Origin: a bacterium
GTDB lineage: Bacteria > Patescibacteria > Dojkabacteria > SC72
Length of the DNA stretch: 6,697 nt
Assembly (NCBI GenBank): GCA_029553845.1
Contig: JAKPKF010000125.1
Location: forward strand, 1-6,697
Direction of reading: 5' to 3'
Shown here: positions 1-5,780 of the stretch, one piece after another
How positions within the stretch are numbered: position 1 is the stretch's first letter
Layout: each line of letters starts with the position of its first letter
Position numbers and translations under genes: made by a program
The notes under the pieces: model-generated
What the model was told of the DNA's origin: nothing
The model's database searches: none
Seen by the model: the letters and a program-made list of their open reading frames with translations, nothing else

Positions 1-83
1 GTAAGTACTCCAGCAGTATCTTGGGTAAGATTATTATATTTCTTAACAACCTTACCTGCTAGTTTTCCTAATATTCTTGCCAT
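1..83 (-). CDS. Partial gene downstream of the tape measure (N-terminus only), function unknown
   Basis: An ATG at 83-81 opens a frame that stays open to the window edge, giving 27 complete codons beginning MARILGKLAGKVVKKYNNLT. The start lies only 3 nt after the tape measure TAA, so tight, probably coupled translation is expected. The visible part is short, basic (five Lys, one Arg) and probably helical, with no signal peptide or recognisable domain. In contractile phages the genes after the tape measure usually encode hub, baseplate or DNA-circularisation/LysM-type proteins. That is positional inference only; the sequence seen here does not identify the product. Confidence 0.6.
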   Translation of the reverse strand, partial: MARILGKLAGKVVKKYNNLTQDTAGVL

Positions 84-86
84 AAT

Positions 87-2009
87 TTAAGGTATTAATC
101 CAATTTGAGTAGCATAATTAACTCCTAAAGTTTCACCTGGAGCTACAGAACCAACAGGAGCTCCATCAATAGTAATGTTAACAGTACCATTAGGTTTATC
201 ATTCAATAAAGCTGCTCTGATAGCTCTTGCCATTTTCTCGGTCAAATATTCATCGCTAGTTAGAGTTTCCTTTGATAGATTAGAGTCGGTGTTCTTATTT
301 AAGGAATCTATTAACCTGGGTAAGTAATCTGCTACAAGAGGTAATGCTATACCAATAGCCATCCCCCAAGGACCTCCCAAGAATCCAGCTACCCTACCAA
401 GTAACCCTTTCATACCTAACCTAGCTACTGCCGGACCTGCAGGAGGTGTAGGTGGTTTAGTAGTACCTCCTCCAAGACCTCCCAATGTTGGGCCAGGTAT
501 TCCAAACTTCCTAATACGTTTACCATCAGGCCCATACCAACCTCCTCTGGGTCCAGCAGTCCAACCGAAAGCCATTGCCTTTTGAAGGTAATATTGTTCC
601 CTCATAATCTGAGTGATATGTATTAATCGGGTCTCCAATACTGCAGCTGCAGCTGCAGACTTACTAACTCCACTTGCTGTAGCCTGAGATTGGGTATTAG
701 TTTGTTGCATATAAGTAGAAAGCATTCTACCAGTAGCAGCTAAGTACCTATAGCCATTTACTACTAAAGCTGTAATTGAACCCCAAGCTAATGCTTTAAC
801 TACTATCTGACCTCCTATAGTACCAGCTATTCCTTGTACCCATTGGGATATCTTAGTGAATACAGTTAATATGGGATTAAATACATCGGCTAAAGTTGAA
901 CCTATATTCACTACTAAGTTTTCAAAGTTAGACTTGAAAGCTTCAATGATACCTTGAGGAGTCTTTAATCTTTCCTCAGTAACCTGTTCTACTATGCCAG
1001 AGTTCTTATCGTATTGTTCTAAGATCTTAGTCATCTTATCAGAACCCGCCATCATATTTCTAATCTGATTAGAGATATCACGAGTACCTCGAACTCCGAA
1101 GATATTATAGAAAGCTTTAGTTCTTTCCAGAAGTGGTTTGTTCATAAGAGCTTCTCCAAACTTACGATATACCTTATCTAATCGAATAAGATTACCTTCA
1201 GCATCAAAGAAATCTTGTGGACTTAAACCTAAGCTAGTTAATGCACTAAACCCTTTCTTTTTCTGGTCGGCTAAAGAAAGTTGCAAATAACGAATCATAT
1301 TTGCTAATGCAGTACCAGCTGATGAACCCTGAATACCCATATCTCCCAATACACCAATAGCTGCAGCAGTCTGTCTTAAGTCATAGCCTGCATTAGCCAT
1401 ATCAGCTCCAGCATAAGTAATAGCTTGAGCCAAATCGGTAAGAGACACATTAGCATTAGTTACAGCAGTATATAAATCATCGGTAACCTTAGTAGCTTGT
1501 TGAGAAGGTATAACATACATTGACATGATATTAGTCATCAAGTCAGCTACACCTCCTTTACCTCCAAAGGGTTGACCAAGGATAGATGCTAACTTAGCAG
1601 CAGGCCCAGTCATATCTTTTATCTGTTCTACTGTATTACCTGCCATTGCTAAATATCTTTGACCGGAAGCAATATCTGCAGCAGTCAAGGGAGTAACTGC
1701 ATTGACTGCTTGAGCTAATTGCATCATTTCTGTTTGTTGCTCAGCTGTAGCTCCTGCAATCTTTGAGGCCATAAATATGGTATCTTGGACCTTAGCAGAA
1801 TATTGATAAGCTTCTGCCATGCCTCCAAGGAATCTCATACTGTTTTGTACAGCATTACCTGCACTCATCTGAATAGCCCTGTTCCAGTCATTCATATCAT
1901 TCATCATATTGTTGAATGATTGTGAAATTTTACCGGTTTCAGAGCTAAACTTATCTCGGAGTACCATTGATACCCCGACTTCTACTAAACTTTTTGTATC
2001 TCCTATCAT
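87..2009 (-). CDS. Phage tail tape measure protein, TP901 family
   Basis: This 640-aa protein would set tail length, line the tail tube and probably help DNA cross the host envelope. Residues about 65-310 match the TP901 tape measure core (PhageMin_Tail type): alternating Ala-rich helices, then the hallmark stretch around residues 190-240 with TDLAQAITYAGADMANAG and AAAIGVLGDMGIQGSSAGTA. Hydrophobic segments lie at about 401-425 and 538-565. A Gly/Pro-rich linker spans about 502-527, and the tail end (607-640) is a short beta-rich piece. The length is modest for the family; at roughly 1.5 Å per residue a fully helical protein would span about 96 nm, an upper estimate. The ATG at 2009-2007 overlaps the TGA of the frameshifted chaperone reading frame (ATGA), which supports both this start and translational coupling. 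It lies directly after sheath, tube and chaperone, as in P2 and Mu. Family assignment is strong; tail length is inference. Confidence 0.95.
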   Translation of the reverse strand: MIGDTKSLVEVGVSMVLRDKFSSETGKISQSFNNMMNDMNDWNRAIQMSAGNAVQNSMRFLGGMAEAYQYSAKVQDTIFMASKIAGATAEQQTEMMQLAQAVNAVTPLTAADIASGQRYLAMAGNTVEQIKDMTGPAAKLASILGQPFGGKGGVADLMTNIMSMYVIPSQQATKVTDDLYTAVTNANVSLTDLAQAITYAGADMANAGYDLRQTAAAIGVLGDMGIQGSSAGTALANMIRYLQLSLADQKKKGFSALTSLGLSPQDFFDAEGNLIRLDKVYRKFGEALMNKPLLERTKAFYNIFGVRGTRDISNQIRNMMAGSDKMTKILEQYDKNSGIVEQVTEERLKTPQGIIEAFKSNFENLVVNIGSTLADVFNPILTVFTKISQWVQGIAGTIGGQIVVKALAWGSITALVVNGYRYLAATGRMLSTYMQQTNTQSQATASGVSKSAAAAAVLETRLIHITQIMREQYYLQKAMAFGWTAGPRGGWYGPDGKRIRKFGIPGPTLGGLGGGTTKPPTPPAGPAVARLGMKGLLGRVAGFLGGPWGMAIGIALPLVADYLPRLIDSLNKNTDSNLSKETLTSDEYLTEKMARAIRAALLNDKPNGTVNITIDGAPVGSVAPGETLGVNYATQIGLIP

Positions 2010-2931
2010 GTTGACATTTTCTTCTTCATTTGTTTATAATAATTCTCAGCTATGAGTAGGAATTTCTTTCTTTTACGAACGGGTAGACACAAAAAGGTGA
2101 GATAGTCTAAGACTATCTCAGCCCGAGTAATGTATATGTAATCTTCCTCTAAATTATATCTCCCGTCAAGTAGAAAAAATCAGGAGCAGCCATAATTGGG
2201 TAATCCATCATGTTCCCAGTTTCTGGATTTTCGATTTGAGTATATCCATGGAAGATTGGGTCTACTGTATTTACCAACCGATGAATTTCTGCCATATCCC
2301 TTGATGAGAATAGAGAGAAGTTTTCTACTTTCTCAAATTTATCATCTACCTTTAACTTAAGATTACGAAGAAGAAGAGTAGAGTGTCGAGTAAGTTTACT
2401 TGGTGAAAGCTGAACCATCTGAGACTCTTTTTCTCCATCCATCAATTCGAATTGGATTACCTTACCTGAGTTCAATTCCTCTGTATATTGCATAAGAGTA
2501 AATCCATCTTCTCCTTTTCTTCCCGGGTAGTAAGGAATGGCATTGGGTTTTTCTTCCATTTCTTGTTCTGTAGGAAGTACTGCATAATCGAAAAGAAATT
2601 CTCTCAAGTCCTGAGAGTAAGTTACAGAATCCTTGTTATCCCATTTATAAGTAAATTCTACTTCCTCTCCCAAAGAGAAGATTCGAGAATTAAATAGGAT
2701 ACAGTATCTATCCAGCAAAGGTAACTTAAGAGCATCCTCTATGGTTAATCTACCTGACTTAGTAGCATTCGTTTTAACTACTATTGCTGAAATATACTTG
2801 GTAAGATTCATAAGATTCTTTGAATCTACCGGGTTGGTGATAATTTCTTCATCTTCACCATTCTGCTCTCTGATTTCAAAAAGTCTACCAGAAGGAGCAG
2901 TGAATACTAAGGTTCTTAGTGTCATATCCAT
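2006..2931 (-). CDS. Tail assembly chaperone, -1 frameshift fusion of 308 aa (gpGT analogue)
   Basis: Joining 2931-2173 to 2173-2006, with base 2173 read twice, gives 253 shared residues plus 55 from the -1 frame. The extension starts LLDGRYNLEEDYIYITRAEI, contains the basic run PVRKRKKF, and ends KKKMST before a TGA at 2008-2006 that overlaps the tape measure ATG. The -1 frame is closed by a TGA at 2182-2180 immediately before the slippery heptamer, so the shift can only occur between 2179 and 2152. In lambda, P2, Mu and many other long-tailed phages the minor fusion product binds the tape measure protein through its extension while the shared domain recruits tube protein. The same division of labour is inferred here. 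The 55-residue extension would fill a gap that otherwise looks non-coding. Translation of the fusion has not been shown. Confidence 0.85.
2078..2167 (-). promoter_or_regulatory. Predicted frameshift-stimulating RNA stem 5 nt after the slippery site
   Basis: In minus-strand RNA, bases 2167-2162 (GACGGG) pair with 2083-2078 (CCCGUU), and after one bulged A (2084) bases 2161-2154 pair with 2085-2092. This gives 14 base pairs, three of them G-U wobbles. The spacer from the heptamer is TACTT, 5 nt, at the short end of the usual 5-9 nt range. The loop encloses a second perfect hairpin at 2098-2120, and most of the structure lies inside the frameshift-only coding part. The folding was done by eye, without energy calculation. 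Confidence 0.55.
2091..2120 (-). terminator. Perfect 10-bp hairpin plus U5: terminator-like element or inner arm of the frameshift structure
   Basis: Minus-strand RNA forms UGAGAUAGUC / GACUAUCUCA with a UUA loop (2120-2098), followed by CC and five U (2095-2091). By shape this is a plausible intrinsic terminator placed before the tape measure gene. However, it lies inside the open -1 frame (encoding roughly AEIVLDYLT), and the U-run also overlaps the 3' arm of the larger stem. It may be only the inner arm of the frameshift stimulator, or it may lower tape measure transcription. Confidence 0.4.
2149..2931 (-). CDS. Tail assembly chaperone, unshifted product (gpG / P2 gpE analogue)
   Basis: This 260-aa acidic soluble protein lies between the tail tube and tape measure genes, the standard place for the chaperone that coats the tape measure protein before tube polymerisation. 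No signal peptide or membrane segment is visible. Residues about 62-92 (LTIEDALKLPLLDRYCILFN followed by SRIFSLGEEVEF) resemble the 'L..DR..L...R..SLGEE' core seen in tail-chaperone and T4 gp26-like baseplate-chaperone families; I recognise this only weakly. Context and the frameshift signal at its 3' end are the main evidence. It ends FFYLTGDII at a TAG. Seven codons before the stop, F252-F253 are encoded inside the slippery heptamer. The start at 2931 follows an A/T-rich leader with no Shine-Dalgarno sequence; a second ATG two codons later (Met3) is an alternative. The 127-nt gap upstream carries a strong hairpin. Confidence 0.75.
   Translation of the reverse strand: MDMTLRTLVFTAPSGRLFEIREQNGEDEEIITNPVDSKNLMNLTKYISAIVVKTNATKSGRLTIEDALKLPLLDRYCILFNSRIFSLGEEVEFTYKWDNKDSVTYSQDLREFLFDYAVLPTEQEMEEKPNAIPYYPGRKGEDGFTLMQYTEELNSGKVIQFELMDGEKESQMVQLSPSKLTRHSTLLLRNLKLKVDDKFEKVENFSLFSSRDMAEIHRLVNTVDPIFHGYTQIENPETGNMMDYPIMAAPDFFYLTGDII
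2173..2179 (-). promoter_or_regulatory. Programmed -1 frameshift slippery heptamer T TTT TTC
   Basis: Read on the minus strand in the chaperone frame, the codons are GAT TTT TTC, which gives the canonical X XXY YYZ heptamer T TTT TTC. After slipping one base back, both tRNAs re-pair with TTT and TTT, so Phe-Phe is kept. It lies at the very first position where the -1 frame is open and 21 nt before the in-frame TAG. No other seven-base X XXY YYZ pattern was found in the 28-nt overlap window. Confidence 0.88.
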
Positions 2932-2987
2932 TTTATCTAATTTTTAAAAGTTCATAATTTCATAGTAGCGGTAAGTATCAACAAGAA

Positions 2988-3022
2988 AGGGGTGAAACTC
3001 CTTATCTAGGAATCCCACCCCT
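2988..3022 (-). terminator. 15-bp intergenic hairpin between tail tube and chaperone (partial terminator or mRNA stabiliser)
   Basis: Arms 3022-3008 and 3002-2988 pair over 15 bp around an AGATA loop in minus-strand RNA: AGGGGTGGGATTCCT against AGGAGTTTCACCCCT. Three pairs are G-U wobbles that would be A-C mismatches in plus-strand RNA, so the structure belongs to the minus transcript. The following bases are only weakly U-rich (TTTCTTGTTG), so termination would probably be partial. It lies 36 nt after the tube stop and about 57 nt before the chaperone start. The rest of the 2932-3058 gap shows no gene. Confidence 0.65.
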
Positions 3023-3058
3023 CCACCTAAAACTCTAGTAAGAAAATGACTAAGAGAG

Positions 3059-3523
3059 TTAATACTTATCGCAAGTACCGACAGAAAATTCTATATTTTC
3101 TATTGTGTTTTCTGAAGCCATACGATCTAAGTCAAGGCCAGTTACTTTACAAGGCCAAACTTCTTCAAGCAGCCAAGTATTTAGGACAGATACTCCATCT
3201 TCTGCAAGTTCATTTACAATGGCAGTTTCCCAATATTCACTAGGAACTAACCCACCTCCAGCTATCATATCTTGGCAAGAATATAACCAATCTTGAAGCC
3301 AGGTATCTGAACCAGCAGTAGTTAAAAGTTTCTCTACTACCAGATTACCTACGGTAACTCTACCGGCAGTTTTTACATCCCTGTTTACATCCCCATGAGC
3401 AACCTGGTCAATCTCTATATCCGGAAGTTGGCAAGTCTGGAATAGATATGTATTGATAGGATGTTTTGGGAAAGAGATGCTCCATAGGAATTTCTTTCTA
3501 GGATTCTTTACTTTTGCTCCCAT
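3059..3523 (-). CDS. Tail tube protein, T4 gp19-like
   Basis: This 154-aa protein should polymerise into the inner tube through which DNA passes, inside the contractile sheath. Its C-terminal half carries the typical gp19-family pattern: 'G..V..W.L...WP.K..G.DLD....E...E...F' appears as residues 110-147, including NTWLLEEVWPCKVTGLDLDR and then ENTIENIEFSVG. The middle part (about 55-80) fits the expected '..G...L...Ttagsd.WL.DWL' pattern, and the N-terminal half fits the beta strands that form the ring. The length is normal for a tube protein of this family. The start ATG lies 17 nt after the sheath stop and has no Shine-Dalgarno sequence; a purine/A-rich leader precedes it. The partner is the sheath gene immediately upstream. 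The product is expected to be one of the most abundant virion proteins, and the strong hairpin after it may help keep its mRNA plentiful. Confidence 0.88.
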   Translation of the reverse strand: MGAKVKNPRKKFLWSISFPKHPINTYLFQTCQLPDIEIDQVAHGDVNRDVKTAGRVTVGNLVVEKLLTTAGSDTWLQDWLYSCQDMIAGGGLVPSEYWETAIVNELAEDGVSVLNTWLLEEVWPCKVTGLDLDRMASENTIENIEFSVGTCDKY

Positions 3524-3540
3524 GTTTTATGATTTTAATG

Positions 3541-5301
3541 TTATTCGTTTTCTGAAATGTTAACTGATTTAGAAGCTGCATCGATTACAATGTTAATTGT
3601 AATTTCTTGCATAGGAACAATATCTTTGTACTTCAGGATTACTTTATATTTACCCTGACGGACATCAGCTTCATTATTTACAGAGAGTTCTGAATAAGAG
3701 CCAGCATCCTGGTCACCCATCCATGTATACTCCGACATAGCATTTTCATCTACCAGATTATCCAGGATTGGTTTTACCTCAAGATAAATATTCTTCCAAG
3801 TACCCCAGATATTGGGCTCTTCCAAATACTTATTCAATATAGGACGAAGAGTCTTCTTCAAGTACAAATTCAATCTTACAATTGAAAGGAATCTTTCTGA
3901 ATCCTGTTTTACTTGAGAAGAGAAGCAATGCCATAACATGGTTTGTTTACCAGAAGACGGAGTATCTTTGATTACAATCATGTTGGCATACATCTGAGCC
4001 AATTCGTTTAGTTCATTATAACGAGAATCACTACCATAGTTAGGACTTACTGGGCCCTGACCATCATAGATTACTCCACGGTTCATACCGGCAAATGACT
4101 TCCAAGGTCCATAGTTAGAAGCAGAAGTATCACCCAAACCGAAGATAGTACCCAATACATCTGAATTAGTAAGTAACCCGAATTCATTGTAGTACTTGAT
4201 ACCACCTGCAAAATAGGCCGCATACTTAGAATTACCGATACTACCCAAACAGTTATTAATCCAAGTGATAATGCTCTGCTTATTTCTAGGCTGAGTTCCC
4301 TCAGAATAATGGGTAGTATATTTAGGTACTTCGATGTAATAGGTATATTCTTGCAATTCAGCACACATATCTTTAGCAGCCTTATGTACTTTTAAAACAT
4401 CTTGATCTATTTTCAGATGTTGATGAATATGAGAACAAGCTAACTGATAAACATCTGTATAATCCTTTACCAAATCCAAAGAAGCAATCCATTCATCTGC
4501 AGTAGGGTCAGCACCAGCAGTACCCAGTGTACCATTGAACATAGTCTCAGTACTAGTGGCTTCTTTACCTCCAACTTGAATAGTTAGGGGATTCTCGGTT
4601 TGGTCAATTGAAGTCTGAAGCCAAGCTACCAGGTTTTCGAAAGACTTAATCTTATCGGTAGTGGTTACCATCTTAGGTTCCAGGTATGCAGAATTACTAG
4701 CAAAGTTGCTTAAAGCCAGGTAATCTACAGAAGTTTTATTCTGAGCATCCTTAGTTTTATAAGTAATTACCGGACCTGATTCCAGGATGGAACCATTGGC
4801 ATCGTATATGTTATAGAAGATGGTATTCACTGATTTAGAAAAACCTACTTTAAAGGTTTCTCCAGAACCAATAGGATCACCATACCCTTTAGTTACCAAA
4901 CCAAAGCTTACATTAGTACCTCCAGAAGTAAATTTCATTACTTCAGAAGCTTGAACTTCTCCAGGTATAGCAGAAGCTAATTCAATCTCATCTTCTTCTA
5001 ATACTCTAGAGGCTTCTGCTTTAGTAATGGTACCCTTTTTAGCACCTGCTCCCAATACACGAATAATTCTTAGCTTAGAACCTCCTACTAAAGCTTTCTC
5101 TATGTTAGATACAGAACCATCAGGTACAATCTCTTTACCAAATATTCTTTGGAATTGAGAGAAAGAAGTGATTAATTCTGAAGGATCATCATAGGGACCT
5201 TTTTCAGTTCTAGCCAAGAAACATGATACTCCTAAAAGAGGAGTAGTCTGTTGAACATTGTTGTTCTCGAATTTAAAAACAACTCTTGGTGATTTTGACA
5301 T
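3541..5301 (-). CDS. Contractile tail sheath protein
   Basis: This 586-aa protein should form the sheath around the tail tube and drive injection by contraction. Residues about 18-85 carry the sheath N-terminal signature: SCFLARTEKGPYDDPSELIT, then SFSQFQRIFG and the GGSKLRIIRVLG strand. Residues about 395-450 hold the central 'GPW..FAG.NRGVI' segment, followed by the C-terminal sheath domain (about 455-575) with a helix around SERFLSIVRLNLYLKKTLRP, then NIWGTW and the closing strands VILKYKDIVPMQEITINIVI. Between them, residues about 100-390 are an insertion/protruding region with little recognisable similarity. The size is in the normal range for sheaths. The start follows AAGGAT almost directly, too close to act as a classical Shine-Dalgarno site. 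It is followed by the tube gene after 17 nt. The presence of a sheath is what makes this a contractile-tailed system; a tailocin or similar injection particle cannot be excluded from this window alone. Confidence 0.95.
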   Translation of the reverse strand: MSKSPRVVFKFENNNVQQTTPLLGVSCFLARTEKGPYDDPSELITSFSQFQRIFGKEIVPDGSVSNIEKALVGGSKLRIIRVLGAGAKKGTITKAEASRVLEEDEIELASAIPGEVQASEVMKFTSGGTNVSFGLVTKGYGDPIGSGETFKVGFSKSVNTIFYNIYDANGSILESGPVITYKTKDAQNKTSVDYLALSNFASNSAYLEPKMVTTTDKIKSFENLVAWLQTSIDQTENPLTIQVGGKEATSTETMFNGTLGTAGADPTADEWIASLDLVKDYTDVYQLACSHIHQHLKIDQDVLKVHKAAKDMCAELQEYTYYIEVPKYTTHYSEGTQPRNKQSIITWINNCLGSIGNSKYAAYFAGGIKYYNEFGLLTNSDVLGTIFGLGDTSASNYGPWKSFAGMNRGVIYDGQGPVSPNYGSDSRYNELNELAQMYANMIVIKDTPSSGKQTMLWHCFSSQVKQDSERFLSIVRLNLYLKKTLRPILNKYLEEPNIWGTWKNIYLEVKPILDNLVDENAMSEYTWMGDQDAGSYSELSVNNEADVRQGKYKVILKYKDIVPMQEITINIVIDAASKSVNISENE

Positions 5302-5336
5302 ATCCTTGTGTTTTATAGGTTATACATTAATTTAAT

Positions 5337-5371
5337 TAATACCAGTAAGTATCGTTACCTTACTGGTATTA
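5337..5371 (-). promoter_or_regulatory. 13-bp perfect intergenic hairpin upstream of the sheath gene
   Basis: Bases 5337-5349 and 5359-5371 form a perfect 13-bp inverted repeat (TAATACCAGTAAG / CTTACTGGTATTA) around a 9-nt loop, in the 78-nt gap between the membrane protein stop (5380) and the sheath start (5301). No U-run follows on either strand, so it is a poor intrinsic terminator. An mRNA 5'-end protector, a processing site or an operator are alternatives. The downstream leader is very A/T-rich. Confidence 0.6.
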
Positions 5372-5379
5372 TTAGAAAA

Positions 5380-5763
5380 TTAATCTTCTTTATTCTTAAA
5401 TAAACCTCCGATAGCCTTAATCACATCATAGAAACCACATCCTGATAAACCAGCAGCTAATCCATAAATTAATACCTGATAGAATGGGTAGTTTTCCAAT
5501 AATGGTGTAAGTTGTAATCCCCAAGCTATAAGACATACAAGAATACCTACTAAGGCAGATATACCAATCTTAGCAAGTTTGTTGTCTTTGATAGCTGGGA
5601 TTACCTTTAGTATCTGAGTAACCAAAGATGATACCAAAGTTACTATACCCGTAAAGGTACCCAGATTGATTACGAACTCTGAACCAGTTGAAGGTTCTAC
5701 TTCTGCAGCAAATAATGACACTGGTAAAATGAGTGCCATCAGCATAAACACTAACTTTTTCAT
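5380..5763 (-). CDS. Small membrane protein with signal peptide, possible holin
   Basis: This 127-aa protein begins with a clear Sec-type leader: KK at residues 2-3, a hydrophobic core at 4-18, and a likely cleavage at A19/A20 (SLFAA|E or SLFA|A). There is no lipobox cysteine. Three further hydrophobic segments follow at about 35-55, 63-84 and 94-118, with a charged turn (KDNKLAK) between the first two and a charged C-terminus (KNKED). The size, topology and Lys-rich end fit a phage holin, which would permeabilise the inner membrane at lysis, but no holin family is securely recognised. It lies between the neck-position gene (17 nt upstream) and the sheath, an unusual place for a lysis gene, and no endolysin is present in this window. 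A membrane-anchored DNA-entry or superinfection-exclusion protein is an alternative. The start follows an A/T-rich leader without Shine-Dalgarno sequence. Confidence 0.7.
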   Translation of the reverse strand: MKKLVFMLMALILPVSLFAAEVEPSTGSEFVINLGTFTGIVTLVSSLVTQILKVIPAIKDNKLAKIGISALVGILVCLIAWGLQLTPLLENYPFYQVLIYGLAAGLSGCGFYDVIKAIGGLFKNKED

Positions 5764-5780
5764 TTTAGTAAATTTTTGAG

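Noticed and set aside
641..658. Short GCAGCT-type repeat (ctgcagctgcagctgcag) inside the tape measure gene.
   Set aside because: It encodes part of the SAAAAAV alanine run and is only three units long; a simple consequence of the Ala-rich helix, with no sign of a recombination or regulatory role.
2010..2148. Gap between chaperone and tape measure as a separate small gene.
   Set aside because: The frame has no good start of its own (its only ATGs are within the last seven codons), and it joins the chaperone at a slippery site, so a frameshift extension explains it better.
2149..2151. TAG recoding (as in some gut phages): reading TAG as an amino acid would extend the chaperone and would fuse the collar-type gene in frame to the 233-aa gene.
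   Set aside because: No in-frame TAG occurs in about 1800 codons of the five long unshifted genes, several TAGs cluster in the chaperone extension, the collar protein ends at its normal motif (YVMKIR), and a perfect Shine-Dalgarno site marks a separate start at 6482.
2488..3296. Plus-strand open frames of 63-69 codons at 2488-2697, 2741-2947, 3046-3243 and 3105-3296.
   Set aside because: They lie mostly antisense to the chaperone or tube genes, have no recognisable domain, no ribosome binding site, and low-complexity or Cys/Phe/Ser-biased content typical of antisense shadows.
4083..4364. A 93-codon minus-strand frame inside the sheath gene.
   Set aside because: It is an alternative frame of a strongly supported sheath gene, has no family signature, and its hydrophobic look follows from the shifted reading of AT-rich codons.
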